A stretch of DNA of 64,000 bases from Paenirhizobium daejeonense (GTDB lineage Bacteria; Pseudomonadota; Alphaproteobacteria; Rhizobiales; Rhizobiaceae). Location of the stretch: the NCBI RefSeq assembly GCF_014280875.1, contig NZ_JACLAL010000008.1, positions 104,149 to 168,148 of the forward strand, read 5' to 3'. Made by a program: the position numbers and the translations under genes. Shown piece by piece: positions 18,663-28,306 of this stretch; the stretch's first letter is position 1; every line of letters starts with the position of its first letter. The notes below the pieces were generated by a model, which did not search any database, was not told the DNA's origin, and saw only the letters and a program-made list of their open reading frames with translations.

Positions 18663-20489
18663 ATGGAAAAGAAACACGTTTTCAACCTCAGCTATTTTCT
18701 TTTTGCCTTCTCGCTGTTGCTTCTGTTCCAGGCCTGGATGGGTTACCGCGACTACGCGCAGCTCACCTACACGGAGATGCTGGATGCGGTGAATCAGGGC
18801 AAGGTTGCCTCCGTCACGCTCACCGAGACGACGGTGCAGGGCGAGTACAAGGAGCCGCAGGACGGCCGCAAATATTTCTTAGCAAACCGGGTTGATCCGG
18901 CCTTTGCCGAGGTCTTCGAAAAGGCCGGTGTGAAGATCAGCGGAGCAAGCGACAGCAACTGGCTTACGACGATCCTGTCATGGGTCCTGCCGGTCGTCAT
19001 CTTCTTCGCCCTTTGGTCTTTCTTCTTCCGCGGAATTGCCGAGCGCCAGGGAATGGGCGGCCTGATTAATATCGGAAAGTCGCGGGCCAAGATTTATCTC
19101 GAGCGCAAGACGGGCGTGACCTTCGACGATGTCGCCGGCATCGACGAGGCGAAGGCAGAGCTGGAGGAGATCGTTTCCTTTCTCAAGGACAAGGATCGCT
19201 ATGGCCGGCTGGGGGCGCGTATTCCGAAGGGCATCCTGCTTGTTGGTCCGCCCGGCACCGGCAAGACGCTGATGGCGCGCGCAGTGGCCGGCGAGGCGGG
19301 CGTTCCCTTCTTCTCCATTTCGGGTTCCGAGTTCGTCGAGATGTTCGTCGGCGTCGGCGCCGCCCGCGTACGCGACCTGTTCGAACAGGCCAGAGCCGCA
19401 GCCCCTTGCATCATATTTATCGATGAACTCGACGCGCTCGGTCGTGCACGCAATTCGTTCGGCGGTTTCGGGGGCAATGACGAAAAGGAACAGACGCTCA
19501 ATCAGTTGCTGGCTGAACTCGACGGTTTCGACCCGCGCGTCGGTATCGTGCTGCTTGCCGCAACCAATCGTCCCGAGATTCTCGATCAGGCCCTGATGCG
19601 CGCCGGGCGCTTCGACCGGCAGGTGGTGATCGACCGCCCGGACCGAAAGGGCCGCGCGGCGATCCTCGCAGTGCACATGAAGAACGTCGTCATCGACCGT
19701 GATGTCGATATCGACGCGATCGCGGGGCTGACGCCGGGTTTCACAGGGGCCGATCTCGCGAACCTGATCAACGAGGCCGCGATCCTTGCCACCCGCCGCA
19801 GTGCGGGCAAAGTGGCGATGGAGGATTTCGTCGCAGCGGTTGAGCGGGTGATTGCCGGCACCGAACGGCGCAGCCGTATTCTCAATCCCGAGGAGCGCCG
19901 TCGCGTCGCCTATCACGAGATGGGGCATGCGCTGGTCGCGTCTGCGCTCAAGACCGCCGATCCCGTGCAGAAGGTCTCGATCATTCCCCGCTCAATAGGG
20001 GCGCTCGGTTACACTCTGCAACGTCCGACCGAGGACCGCTTCCTGATCACCTTCGACGAACTCAAGGAACGCATGGTGGTCCTGCTCGCCGGTCGCGCCG
20101 CCGAGGACATCGTCTTCGGAGAGATATCGACCGGCGCTTCCGATGATCTTGCGAAGGTGACGGACATTGCCCGCGAGATCGTCACCCGCTTCGGCATGGA
20201 TGCCTCAGTTGGACAGGCGGTTCTGGAACCGCAGCGCAACCAGTGGCTGGACGATGGCCAGATGCGCATGCGCCCGAAGGACTACTCCGAGGCCACGGCG
20301 CGTGAGGTGGATCTCGCCGTGCGTTCGATGATAGACGATGCCTATCAGCAGGCGAAGCACGTGCTGGAAGGGCGGCGGTCCGAGCTGGAGAGTGGCTCCA
20401 GGCTGCTGCTTGAGAAAGAGACCCTGACGCCTGCCGATTATCCGCCGTTGACGCGTAGCAGCGCGCTTGCGAGCGCCCCGGCAGTATGA
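18663..20489 (+). CDS. FtsH-type ATP-dependent zinc metalloprotease (paralogue in EPS locus)
   Basis: FtsH proteases extract and degrade membrane proteins. This 608-residue protein has two N-terminal membrane spans around a periplasmic domain, then an AAA module: Walker A GPPGTGKT, Walker [10 protein letters not shown], and the [14 protein letters not shown] with both arginines. The zinc site is HEMGH, with an Asp ligand likely in [11 protein letters not shown]. It is shorter than housekeeping FtsH (about 640 residues) and not next to tilS or folP, where I would expect that gene, so I read it as a second FtsH. It is divergent from the EPS initiating enzyme. Confidence 0.9.
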   Translation: MEKKHVFNLSYFLFAFSLLLLFQAWMGYRDYAQLTYTEMLDAVNQGKVASVTLTETTVQGEYKEPQDGRKYFLANRVDPAFAEVFEKAGVKISGASDSNWLTTILSWVLPVVIFFALWSFFFRGIAERQGMGGLINIGKSRAKIYLERKTGVTFDDVAGIDEAKAELEEIVSFLKDKDRYGRLGARIPKGILLVGPPGTGKTLMARAVAGEAGVPFFSISGSEFVEMFVGVGAARVRDLFEQARAAAPCIIFIDELDALGRARNSFGGFGGNDEKEQTLNQLLAELDGFDPRVGIVLLAATNRPEILDQALMRAGRFDRQVVIDRPDRKGRAAILAVHMKNVVIDRDVDIDAIAGLTPGFTGADLANLINEAAILATRRSAGKVAMEDFVAAVERVIAGTERRSRILNPEERRRVAYHEMGHALVASALKTADPVQKVSIIPRSIGALGYTLQRPTEDRFLITFDELKERMVVLLAGRAAEDIVFGEISTGASDDLAKVTDIAREIVTRFGMDASVGQAVLEPQRNQWLDDGQMRMRPKDYSEATAREVDLAVRSMIDDAYQQAKHVLEGRRSELESGSRLLLEKETLTPADYPPLTRSSALASAPAV

Positions 20490-20502
20490 CCGGCGCCGGA
20501 TG

Positions 20503-21654
20503 TCAGTTCAGGAATGTCGCGTCGAGACGTTCCCGGTAAAGGCTGGCGATCTGGTCTGCCATGGTGGATGCGGAGAATTTCGCCTTGAAGTCCTCCGGAT
20601 CCGGCATGGTCGCGGTTCCCCACCCCTGGGTGGTGATGGCCTTCGTCATCACACGAGCCAGATCCTCGGCGTTGCCGGGTTCGACCAGCGCCTCGCTTTC
20701 AGTGCCGAGCGCTTCAGGAACTCCGCCGACCCGCGATGCGATGACGGTTTTTCCGGCTCCGAGCGCTTCCAGTACGATGTAGGGCATTGCCTCGGCGCGG
20801 GACGGGACGACGACAGTGTCGGACATTGCAAAAGCATCCTTGACCGGCATGGCCGGTAGGAGGCCGATGCGCCGTCCGAGTCCGCGCTGCTGCATCATGG
20901 CGTCGTATTTGTCGCGATCCGGTCCGTCACCGATGATGAGGGCACTTAGCGGGTGCCCGACCATGCGTTCCGTACGGGCAAAGGCGTCGATGAAGACATC
21001 CGGTCCCTTGAGGTCGCGAAGCATGCCGAGATAGAGAAAGTGGACGCCATCGGAACGGGGCGGTATGCGAACGAAATCCCGATCGCTGATGCCGTTATAG
21101 ATCATTCGGTCGGCACAGCGCGGCCGTCCGATCTTTCGCACATAGGTCTGGCGTTCGTATTCGCAGACGAAGACGAGTGCGTCCGTCATGCGCTCGAGCA
21201 GGCGCTCGGTTGCAAACACCCCCCGGCCTGCCATCGATTTCGGATCGAAATGCAGGCTGCCCCCATGGGGCGAATAGACGCGGGCAACGCTATACTTTTT
21301 GACCCGCAAGGCTGAGCCGATGATGCGTGCGACGGCGCCGCCCTTGGCGCCGTGGCCGTGCAACACATTCGGCTGCAAGCTCCTTATTTCCTTGTAACTG
21401 GCATGCAATGCCGCAGCATCGCTGAACCCTATCGAACGCTGGATCGGCATGCGTGTCAGGCCCAGCGACAGATACGGCCGGATCTGCTCGAACATCCGGT
21501 CTTCGTGCTCGCTGCCGGTTGAACTGTCGCAAAGGATACCGACCTCATGTCCCGCGCGCGCATGCTGTTCAGCAAGGTCACGCACATGGCGGAAGATGCC
21601 GCCAATCGGGGACCGGAAACAGTGCACGATGCGTAGGGGGAAGGTTTGCGGCAT
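20503..21654 (-). CDS. Glycosyltransferase family 4, exopolysaccharide locus
   Basis: The 383-residue GT-B enzyme has an N-terminal acceptor domain (FRSPIGGIFRHVRDLAEQHARAG, HGHGAKGGAVARI) and a C-terminal GT4 domain (YLGMLRDLKGPDVFIDAF, then SRAEAMPYIVLEALGAGKTVIASRVGG in pieces, with the E-x7-E motif). It resembles the other GT4 of this locus in architecture but is clearly a distinct enzyme. It follows the export lipoprotein gene with a 3-base gap, so they form one operon. Donor and linkage are unknown. Confidence 0.88.
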   Translation of the reverse strand: MPQTFPLRIVHCFRSPIGGIFRHVRDLAEQHARAGHEVGILCDSSTGSEHEDRMFEQIRPYLSLGLTRMPIQRSIGFSDAAALHASYKEIRSLQPNVLHGHGAKGGAVARIIGSALRVKKYSVARVYSPHGGSLHFDPKSMAGRGVFATERLLERMTDALVFVCEYERQTYVRKIGRPRCADRMIYNGISDRDFVRIPPRSDGVHFLYLGMLRDLKGPDVFIDAFARTERMVGHPLSALIIGDGPDRDKYDAMMQQRGLGRRIGLLPAMPVKDAFAMSDTVVVPSRAEAMPYIVLEALGAGKTVIASRVGGVPEALGTESEALVEPGNAEDLARVMTKAITTQGWGTATMPDPEDFKAKFSASTMADQIASLYRERLDATFLN

Positions 21655-21657
21655 CGA

Positions 21658-22233
21658 TCAGAAGAGCCGCTCTCTGACGTAGATCGTATCGCCCGCGAGA
21701 ATGGGGTCGGTGATCGGCACACGGCCGGTCAGGATCTCCCCGTTGATCTTGCGGGTCACATCGACATCACGCTGGTTGGCCCGGGTGGAGAAGCCGCCGG
21801 AAACGGCGATCGCATTGAGCACCGTCATGCCGGGAACATAGGCATACTGGCCCGGCTGACCGACTTCGCCCATGACGAAGATGGAGCGATAGCGGTCGAT
21901 CTCGATGGAGACGTCGGGATCGCGAAGATATCCTTGCCGAAGTTTCTGGGCGATCACGCCTTCGAGCTGGGGCAGAGTCGCGCCGCGTGCCGCCACCTGG
22001 CCCACGAGCGGGAAGGCGATATAGCCGGCCTGATCGACGGTGTAGGTGTTGGTCAGGCTTGCCTGTTCGAAGACGGTTATCCGTAGTCTGTCACCGCTGT
22101 CGAGGCGGTAGGGCTGTATCGTTGCCTCGTGGAAGACCTTGGGTGCCGGCTTATATGTCGCGCAGCCGCCCAGCACGGCTAGTGCCAGTGCGGCGAGTAG
22201 CCAGACCATTCCCTTAACACCTAACGATGACAT
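21658..22233 (-). CDS. Polysaccharide export lipoprotein (Wza/ExoF-like, short)
   Basis: The 191-residue protein has a lipoprotein signal peptide with lipobox LGGC and a Poly_export domain (YRLDSGDRLRITVFEQASLTN). A SLBB-like region follows (GYIAFPLVGQV, GEVGQPGQYAYVPGMTVLNAI). Proteins of this family form the outer-membrane export channel or its periplasmic part. At 191 residues it is the short form, without the C-terminal helix and extra SLBB domains of E. coli Wza. It is divergent from the copolymerase gene, a pairing typical for Wzy-dependent export. Confidence 0.9.
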   Translation of the reverse strand: MSSLGVKGMVWLLAALALAVLGGCATYKPAPKVFHEATIQPYRLDSGDRLRITVFEQASLTNTYTVDQAGYIAFPLVGQVAARGATLPQLEGVIAQKLRQGYLRDPDVSIEIDRYRSIFVMGEVGQPGQYAYVPGMTVLNAIAVSGGFSTRANQRDVDVTRKINGEILTGRVPITDPILAGDTIYVRERLF

Positions 22234-22422
22234 GCGCGGACGCGCTCCCGGTACAGAATTCGGATAGCTTCGTTATCATTCGATTAGGGTTAACGCGAGG
22301 TAAAGAGCGGTATTGATGCGGATGAGAAGAGCCTAAACAATGTCGCTGCAAGATTAAAGTGATTAACGCTTGGGTTACCATGTTCCTTTACCATCCGTCC
22401 GGATTTGTACCGGGAGTATGGC

Positions 22423-24690
22423 ATGTCGAGCGTAGGCAACGGGCAACAGGACGTAGATATCGATCTGGCGCAGCTCTTTAGAGCTGTGTGGCAAAGACGT
22501 CTGCGCATTCTGGCGGTCACGGCTCTTGCCGGTGGCCTTGCCTTTGTTGGCGCAAATCTCATTGCGCCGAGCTATCGCAGCGAGGCGCGTATTCTCATCG
22601 AGCCGAGGCAGCCCAATTATTCCACCACGGACCGGGCGGGAGCTACGTCCGAGCCCGTTCTCGACGAGTTGAACATCGTCAGCCAGGTGCAGCTTCTTCA
22701 ATCGGTCGACTTGATCAAGCAGGTTGTGCGCGATCTGAAGCTTTACGAACTGGAAGAGTTCGATCCGGATACCAATCCTTCTATTATATCACATCTTCTG
22801 GTTCTCCTTGGGCTGAAGAAGAACCCGCTCGATCTGGCGCCCGAGGAGCGGGTGCTCAAGACCTTTCAGGAAAAGCTGCAGGTCTATCAGGTCGAGAAAT
22901 CGCGTGTCATCGGCATCGAGTTCAACTCCGAAGACCCGAAGCTTGCGGCAGCCATCCCCAATGAGATTGCCAAGGTTTATAGTGCCATTCAGAGCGGCGC
23001 CAAGCTCGACAGCAATTCCGAGGCCGCACGCTGGCTGGAGCCGGAAATCGCCAACTTGCGTGAGAAGGTGCAAGAGGCCGAGAAGAAGGTTGCCGACTAT
23101 CGGGCCTCCGCAGGACTGCTCCCGCTGAGCGAGACCACGACCTTTTCCTCCCAGCAGTTGAGCGATATTTCTGCTGAACTGGCGCGCGTTCGCGGCGAGC
23201 GTGCCAATGCCGAGGCGAGGGCGGAAGATGTGCGCGCGGCGTTGAAAGCGGGCCGCTCCACCGAAACGCTCGAAGCCGTTGCCGGCTCGGAAGCTATCCA
23301 GCGATTGAAAGGTACCGAGTCCACCATTCGCGCGCAGATCTCCGATCTGTCGACGACGCTGCTCGATGGCCATCCGCAGATGAAGGCTCTCAGGTCTCAG
23401 CTTGCCGGCATCCGCGAGCAGATTGCCACCGAATCCGCCAAGGTTGCCGCAAGTCTTGAAAACGCTGCAACCGTCGCCCGCGCACGCGAGACGCAGCTCA
23501 TCCAGCAGCTTAACACGGTGAAAGCCGAATCCGCTCGCGCTGGCGAGGACGAGGTTGGCCTCAAGGCATTGGAGCGTGAAGCCGCTGCTCAGCGTCAGCT
23601 TCTTGAAACCTATCTCGCCCGCTATCGCGAGGCGACCACGCGCATGGCCAAGGATGCGAGCCCGGCGGATGCCCGTCTTGTCTCGCAGGCCGTAGAGCCG
23701 AACGAGCCGAACTTTCCCAAAGTTCTGCCGATCACCATAGTCGTGGCGCTTGCCGCTTTCATTCTCAGCGCTATCGTAGTGATGTTGTCGGAGCTGTTCA
23801 GCGGCCGGGCGCTTCGTCCTGTTGAGGATGACCTTCCCGCGCAGTTGCCGGCTCGTTTTGAGGCGCCGAGCAACATAGACGATACTGCTCTCGTCGAGCC
23901 GGCTAACATGGAGCAAGCCGCTGCCGTTGAAAAAACGGTGATCGCCGAGGAGACGACTGCGTATACCGCCGCTTCCCATACTTCTGTTGGCGTTGCTCGC
24001 GAAGAGCTTCCGGCAAGCCTGCTCTCGGTCGCCCCTGACGATGAACTGGCAGAAGAGATGGAACAGGTGCTTGAGCTTGCGGAAGAGGAACCAGCGGACG
24101 AATTCTCCATCGAAGCCGTTGCCCGCTATCTCGTGGACGATCAGGTGGGCGTAGCGCTGGTCCTCTCACCTTCTGGTGATGAGGGCTCGACGGCGACGGT
24201 GATGCTGGCACGCGAAGTGGCGGAACGGGGCTTGAAAGTCGTACTGATCGATATGACGGGCTCGGCATGTCCGACGTGGTTGATGGCTTCCCGCCGGGAT
24301 CTTCCCGGCATCACCGACCTCTTGTGCGGCACTGCCCCCTTCTTCGAGGCGATCCACCCGGATCGTCTTTCCGACGCTGACATCGTGCCGCAGGGCAATG
24401 CCGATATCCGGCAGGCCATGCGTGGTGCTGACCGCCTCTCGATGATCACAGATGCGCTGTCGGAAGCCTATGATCTGGTGCTGGTGGAATGCGGTCCTGC
24501 TGATGTTCAGGGCATTGCGCGTCTGAGCCGGAGTAGCGAACAGGAAATCATCCTGTCGGCGCCCGAGCCGGACATGGAGGAACTAGCTCGAATCATGGAA
24601 GCCTTCGAGAAGGTAGGCTACACCGATCTAGTACTTATGACCGGCAAGGCCACCGCTTCGGCACGGCAGGGTAAACGCGCCGCCGCCTGA
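22423..24690 (+). CDS. Wzz/ExoP-like polysaccharide copolymerase with degenerate kinase domain
   Basis: The 755-residue inner-membrane protein controls polysaccharide chain length and export. Two membrane segments (about residues 32-52 and 436-460) flank a long periplasmic coiled-coil region, the Wzz/PCP2 layout. The C-terminal cytoplasmic part (from about 575) resembles a bacterial tyrosine kinase, but key residues are missing. Where GEGKST is expected it reads SGDEGSTATV without the lysine. The Walker A' is LIDMTGS, the Walker B LVLVECGP, and there is no C-terminal tyrosine cluster. The ATG at 22423 has GGGAG six bases upstream. Confidence 0.88.
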   Translation: MSSVGNGQQDVDIDLAQLFRAVWQRRLRILAVTALAGGLAFVGANLIAPSYRSEARILIEPRQPNYSTTDRAGATSEPVLDELNIVSQVQLLQSVDLIKQVVRDLKLYELEEFDPDTNPSIISHLLVLLGLKKNPLDLAPEERVLKTFQEKLQVYQVEKSRVIGIEFNSEDPKLAAAIPNEIAKVYSAIQSGAKLDSNSEAARWLEPEIANLREKVQEAEKKVADYRASAGLLPLSETTTFSSQQLSDISAELARVRGERANAEARAEDVRAALKAGRSTETLEAVAGSEAIQRLKGTESTIRAQISDLSTTLLDGHPQMKALRSQLAGIREQIATESAKVAASLENAATVARARETQLIQQLNTVKAESARAGEDEVGLKALEREAAAQRQLLETYLARYREATTRMAKDASPADARLVSQAVEPNEPNFPKVLPITIVVALAAFILSAIVVMLSELFSGRALRPVEDDLPAQLPARFEAPSNIDDTALVEPANMEQAAAVEKTVIAEETTAYTAASHTSVGVAREELPASLLSVAPDDELAEEMEQVLELAEEEPADEFSIEAVARYLVDDQVGVALVLSPSGDEGSTATVMLAREVAERGLKVVLIDMTGSACPTWLMASRRDLPGITDLLCGTAPFFEAIHPDRLSDADIVPQGNADIRQAMRGADRLSMITDALSEAYDLVLVECGPADVQGIARLSRSSEQEIILSAPEPDMEELARIMEAFEKVGYTDLVLMTGKATASARQGKRAAA

Positions 24691-24711
24691 AAAGGATGGT
24701 CCTGAAAGGCT

Positions 24712-25980
24712 TTAGTCGTCGGTTCCGGTCGCCTGGGCGGGCATGTCGTCTGCATGCGCCCGCAGTCTCTGAATGAACGAATACAGCTGCGGATTGCCCT
24801 TGATAACCGCCTTGGTGCGCACCACGCCCCGTTGGGCGAAGGAAGCAACATGACCGGCGGCGCTGATCGGCAGCAGGATGTCATGCTGCACCGTTTCGAC
24901 CGTACACCAGCGTCGCTTGTATTCCTGATCGCCAAGCCCGAAGTCGAAGAGCGCAGCGCCTTCCTCGCAGGAACGCTCGATCATCAGCCAGAACAGCAAT
25001 TCGCCCGGGCTTGCCTCCGGCAGCAGGCTTTCGTCGATCGAGCCGAACTGGCAGATCACGTGATCGCCCTTGCGTGACAGGCCTGCGATGGCGGCAATCC
25101 GACCTTCATACTGGCCCTTGAGCCGCACGGCATGCAGCTCCAGCGGTGTATCGAGGCTGCTTCCGTCCACTTCCAGAAGCAGGTGAAAGAAGGCCTGTGT
25201 CTCGGGCGCCTGAAACGTGTTCGGCAATCCGAGCGCCTTGAAGCGGATAGCCTTCTGTTCGAAGAAGAGATTGAGCAGGGTGCTCTTTTCCCGCGGCGAC
25301 CGGGCGACGAAATGCTCGAAACCGCCGGTGGCCTCAATCTTGCGAACCTGTCCGCGAAATTTCTTGCGCCGACGCTTGGCGTTCAATTGCCCGATGGTCT
25401 TCTGGAAATCCTCCGTCAACGGCAGCTGGAAGGCGTGATTCTGGTTTTCGATGGCTGGGAGCGCTGCAAACGGGCTTTTCTCGCCACGCCATTCCAGCGG
25501 GATGTTTTGCAGGTTGACGAGATCGGCCTTGCCGGTGAGTAGCCCGGTAATCGCTTGCGATATCTGCGTAGCCTCAGCGGCGTTGGATTCCGCACGGAAA
25601 TCAGCGGAAAAGAGGCCGCTGTTGATGTTGTTGTATCGCGCGGCGATAAATTGCGCGGACCGCACCATGCTGGCGCGGACGATTTCCAGGGGCAGGATGA
25701 AGGCCGTCTTGCCGCCACGCTTGCCCCGGATGATGGCAAGCGGATTGCGATGGGTCTTTGCCCATGCGAGGCACCAGTCATAGCTCTGGTGAAGTGAGTT
25801 GATCGGATCGGCTTCAAGCGCGCGCCATTCCTTTTCCAGCGGCGCCATGCTCTCGTGCAAAGTGATGTCGAGGGCGCTGCTGGCAACCGTCATGCCGGCG
25901 TGCGGAAACTCCACATGCTGCGTGTGGCTCAAGCGGTCTATGGCCGCAAGGCTTGGAAATTCCACCGGCGATATCTGCAC
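24712..25980 (-). CDS. GNAT/CelD-like acyltransferase, exopolysaccharide locus
   Basis: The 422-residue protein has the tandem-GNAT layout of the CelD/BcsL-like (Acetyltransf_6) family. Typical segments are EKEWRALEADP...SYDWCLAWAKTH in the N-terminal half and SPGELLFWLMIERSCEEGAALFDFGLGDQEYKRRW in pieces near the end. It probably transfers an acyl group to the polysaccharide or its precursor; this is inferred from the neighbourhood. The start is a GTG with GGGAGAG just upstream; a Met at residue 30 is an alternative. It converges on the copolymerase gene. Confidence 0.78.
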   Translation of the reverse strand: MQISPVEFPSLAAIDRLSHTQHVEFPHAGMTVASSALDITLHESMAPLEKEWRALEADPINSLHQSYDWCLAWAKTHRNPLAIIRGKRGGKTAFILPLEIVRASMVRSAQFIAARYNNINSGLFSADFRAESNAAEATQISQAITGLLTGKADLVNLQNIPLEWRGEKSPFAALPAIENQNHAFQLPLTEDFQKTIGQLNAKRRRKKFRGQVRKIEATGGFEHFVARSPREKSTLLNLFFEQKAIRFKALGLPNTFQAPETQAFFHLLLEVDGSSLDTPLELHAVRLKGQYEGRIAAIAGLSRKGDHVICQFGSIDESLLPEASPGELLFWLMIERSCEEGAALFDFGLGDQEYKRRWCTVETVQHDILLPISAAGHVASFAQRGVVRTKAVIKGNPQLYSFIQRLRAHADDMPAQATGTDD

Positions 25981-26109
25981 AACACTCTCCCGTCCGACGA
26001 GACTGTGGGGAGACTAGCCCAGGCGTGCAGAGAAACGGTTAGCGAACAGGCTTCGTCGCAGTTTTTCCGCCGAGTGCGGTTATCGGTCGGTTAACCGCCT
26101 CGCTTTCCA

Positions 26110-26319
26110 TCATTTGCGGACGGGGCCGGCCATCCACTTGATGATGAACATGGCCGGCAGGATCCACAGCAGGCCGGACAGCAGAAAGTAGAGGAGATGC
26201 ACCCACCACGGCGAAGTCGCGAGCAGGCTCGAGGCGATGGTGGTCGCGAGGATCGCATAGGCGACGACGAGGATGATGATGAGGATCGTGCCAATGAACG
26301 AGCGCAAACGGGCGGGCAT
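26110..26319 (-). CDS. DUF2842 small membrane protein
   Basis: This 69-residue protein has two hydrophobic helices ([20 protein letters not shown] and [20 protein letters not shown]) ending in KWMAGPVRK, the pattern of alphaproteobacterial DUF2842 proteins. Function is unknown. It is divergent from ctaA, with a 127-base shared upstream region, a pairing I recall from other rhizobia and one that may hint at a link to cytochrome oxidase assembly. Confidence 0.85.
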   Translation of the reverse strand: MPARLRSFIGTILIIILVVAYAILATTIASSLLATSPWWVHLLYFLLSGLLWILPAMFIIKWMAGPVRK

Positions 26320-26446
26320 CGTCTATCCTTCTTGTCTTCTTGCCAACGGGCCTATTTCGAGCAGGCGTGAATGCCCACCAGCGGGCAGAGGTCTTGTTTT
26401 GCATGGCCAAGTGATGCAAATCAACAGCATAAACGAGGATGGCAGA

Positions 26447-27550
26447 ATGACTGACGCGGCAAGCACCACCGAGATCCAGGTTCGTCAGGCAATGGAGCGT
26501 AGCGGACGCAATCGACGCTCGATCCGCATATGGCTTGGCGTCGTGCTGGTCACGCTTTTCTGTCTCGTGCTGGTGGGGGGCGCCACGCGGCTGACCGGCT
26601 CCGGCCTTTCCATCACCGAATGGAAACCCATTCATGGCGTCATCCCCCCGCTTTCGGCCGAGGAATGGCAGGAGGAATTCGCGCTCTACCAGCGTATTCC
26701 GCAGTACCAGCAGATCAACAAGGGCATGACGGTCGACGAGTTCAAGTCGATCTTCTGGTGGGAATGGGCGCATCGCCTGCTGGCCCGCAGCATCGGCGTG
26801 ATCTTCGCTCTGCCGCTTCTTTACTTCTGGCTGACGGGCAAGGTCGAGCGCCGTCTGCGCTGGCCGCTGGTCGGGTTGTTGGCTCTCGGCGGTTTTCAGG
26901 GTTTCATCGGCTGGTGGATGGTGTCATCGGGGCTGAGCAAGCTTACGAGCGTTTCCCAGTATCGCCTCGCAACACATCTCGTGATTGCCTGTCTGATCTT
27001 TGCCGCCTGCATGTGGATCATGCGCGGTCTGTCGCCGCATAGTGGGGATGCTCCCCCGACTGCGACATCACGTCGCTGGGCAGGAATGCTGGCATTCCTC
27101 GCCCTGTTCCAGATCTATCTCGGAGCTCTTGTCGCCGGCTTGGACGCAGGCCTTGCCTACAATACCTGGCCTCTGATGGACGGAGCGGTCGTTCCCTCCG
27201 ATCTCTTCATCCAGCAACCCTGGTGGATCAATCTGTTCGAAAATCCCAAGACGGTTCAGTACGTCCACCGCCTCGGTGCCTATCTGCTTCTGGCTGTCGC
27301 GCTGTGGCACATGATCCAGTCGTTGAGGGCCGCACCCCAGACGACCCACTCCCGTCGCAGCGTCGTGCTCTTCGCCCTGATCATGATCCAGGCGGCTATT
27401 GGCATCACCACGCTGCTCCTGCAGGTGCCGTTCGACGCCGCCCTTGCCCATCAGGGCGGAGCCCTCATCGTCCTCGGTTTCGCCATCGCCCACTGGCGCG
27501 GGTTTTACGGAGAATACGCGCCAGAGACGGCGGTCGTCCTGCGCCGCTGA
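26447..27550 (+). CDS. ctaA: Heme A synthase (CtaA/COX15)
   Basis: This membrane enzyme oxidises the C8 methyl of heme O to the formyl of heme A for cytochrome c oxidase. The 367-residue protein has eight predicted spans and the conserved heme-ligand histidines in [14 protein letters not shown]-equivalent [22 protein letters not shown] and AHQGGALIV. The N-terminal [18 protein letters not shown] is a COX15 signature. I chose the ATG at 26447, preceded by GAGGA, over an upstream in-frame start. A strong terminator follows. Confidence 0.94.
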   Translation: MTDAASTTEIQVRQAMERSGRNRRSIRIWLGVVLVTLFCLVLVGGATRLTGSGLSITEWKPIHGVIPPLSAEEWQEEFALYQRIPQYQQINKGMTVDEFKSIFWWEWAHRLLARSIGVIFALPLLYFWLTGKVERRLRWPLVGLLALGGFQGFIGWWMVSSGLSKLTSVSQYRLATHLVIACLIFAACMWIMRGLSPHSGDAPPTATSRRWAGMLAFLALFQIYLGALVAGLDAGLAYNTWPLMDGAVVPSDLFIQQPWWINLFENPKTVQYVHRLGAYLLLAVALWHMIQSLRAAPQTTHSRRSVVLFALIMIQAAIGITTLLLQVPFDAALAHQGGALIVLGFAIAHWRGFYGEYAPETAVVLRR

Positions 27551-27582
27551 GTTTTACCACCCCATTCCCAATCCCACCGGAG

Positions 27583-27613
27583 GGCGGGCGGATAAAATTC
27601 CGCCCGCCTTTTT
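27583..27613 (+). terminator. Intrinsic terminator of ctaA
   Basis: The 9-bp arms GGCGGGCGG and CCGCCCGCC are followed directly by five T residues. Confidence 0.9.
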
Positions 27614-27650
27614 CGTCGCCGCTTTTCCTGCTTGACGTTTCCCGCAGTTA

Positions 27651-27669
27651 ATGTCACTCATGATGACAT
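27651..27669. promoter_or_regulatory. Candidate operator overlapping the TetR start codon
   Basis: ATGTCA at 27651-27656 and TGACAT at 27664-27669 form an inverted repeat with a 7-base spacer, overlapping the proposed ATG at 27668. Its position fits autorepression by the adjacent TetR protein; this is inference. Confidence 0.4.
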
Positions 27670-28306
27670 GAATACATTGAAAGTGACAAAATACGAAAGC
27701 CCGTTGCGGGCGGAGCAGGCTCAGGCCACCCGCGAAAAAATTCTCGCGGGCGTGCGAACAATGCTGGAAGCCGATCCCGCCAATGCGCTCGGGTTCGACG
27801 AACTGGCGGAGGTGAGCGGTGTGAACCGCCGCACCATCTTCCGACATTTTCCGACCAAGGAGGACCTGTTGTCGGCTTTCTGGCAAAGCGCCAACGCCTC
27901 GCTCGGCGTGCGCTTCTGGCCGGAAAGCGAGCAGGATCTGGTGGAGTTGCCGCCGGAACTCTTCGCGTCGCTCGACGGTATCGAGGGCATCGTGCGCGCC
28001 TCCCATGCGAGCGGCGCCGGCCGGCAGATGCGTCTGCAGGCGAATGGCGAGCGGCAAGCGGCGTTCCGCAAAAGTCTCTCGGATGTGACGGACAATCTGG
28101 ACCCCAAACGGGCAAGGCAGCTCGAAGCGACGGTCCAGATTCTTTTCAGCGCCACCGCTTGGCAGACCATGAAGGATTACTGGGGGCTGTCGGGAAGGGA
28201 GGCTGGAAAAGCGGCCGCATGGGCGATCGGCGCCCTGCTCGATGCGGCAAGACGGGAAGGGCGCCTGTTGAAGGACGAACAGTTGGAGGAAGATGGGAAT
28301 GAATGA
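27668..28306 (+). CDS. TetR/AcrR-family transcriptional regulator
   Basis: The 212-residue protein has an N-terminal TetR helix-turn-helix (REKILAGVRTMLEADPANALGFDELAEVSGVNRRTIFRHFPTKEDL, in pieces) and a helical ligand-binding C-terminal half. No good Shine-Dalgarno sequence precedes the ATG at 27668, and an upstream in-frame TTG at 27632 is possible. Its stop overlaps the start of a cupin gene, so the two form one operon; the cupin is the likely target or partner. Confidence 0.82.
   Translation: MNTLKVTKYESPLRAEQAQATREKILAGVRTMLEADPANALGFDELAEVSGVNRRTIFRHFPTKEDLLSAFWQSANASLGVRFWPESEQDLVELPPELFASLDGIEGIVRASHASGAGRQMRLQANGERQAAFRKSLSDVTDNLDPKRARQLEATVQILFSATAWQTMKDYWGLSGREAGKAAAWAIGALLDAARREGRLLKDEQLEEDGNE

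Noticed and set aside
22789-23979. 396-codon minus-strand frame antisense to the copolymerase gene
   Set aside because: Shadow composition, no ribosome site, and the plus-strand gene is clearly real.
26076-26098. Inverted repeat GCGGTTA / TAACCGC after the DUF2842 gene
   Set aside because: No T-run on either strand and short arms; not enough to call a terminator.
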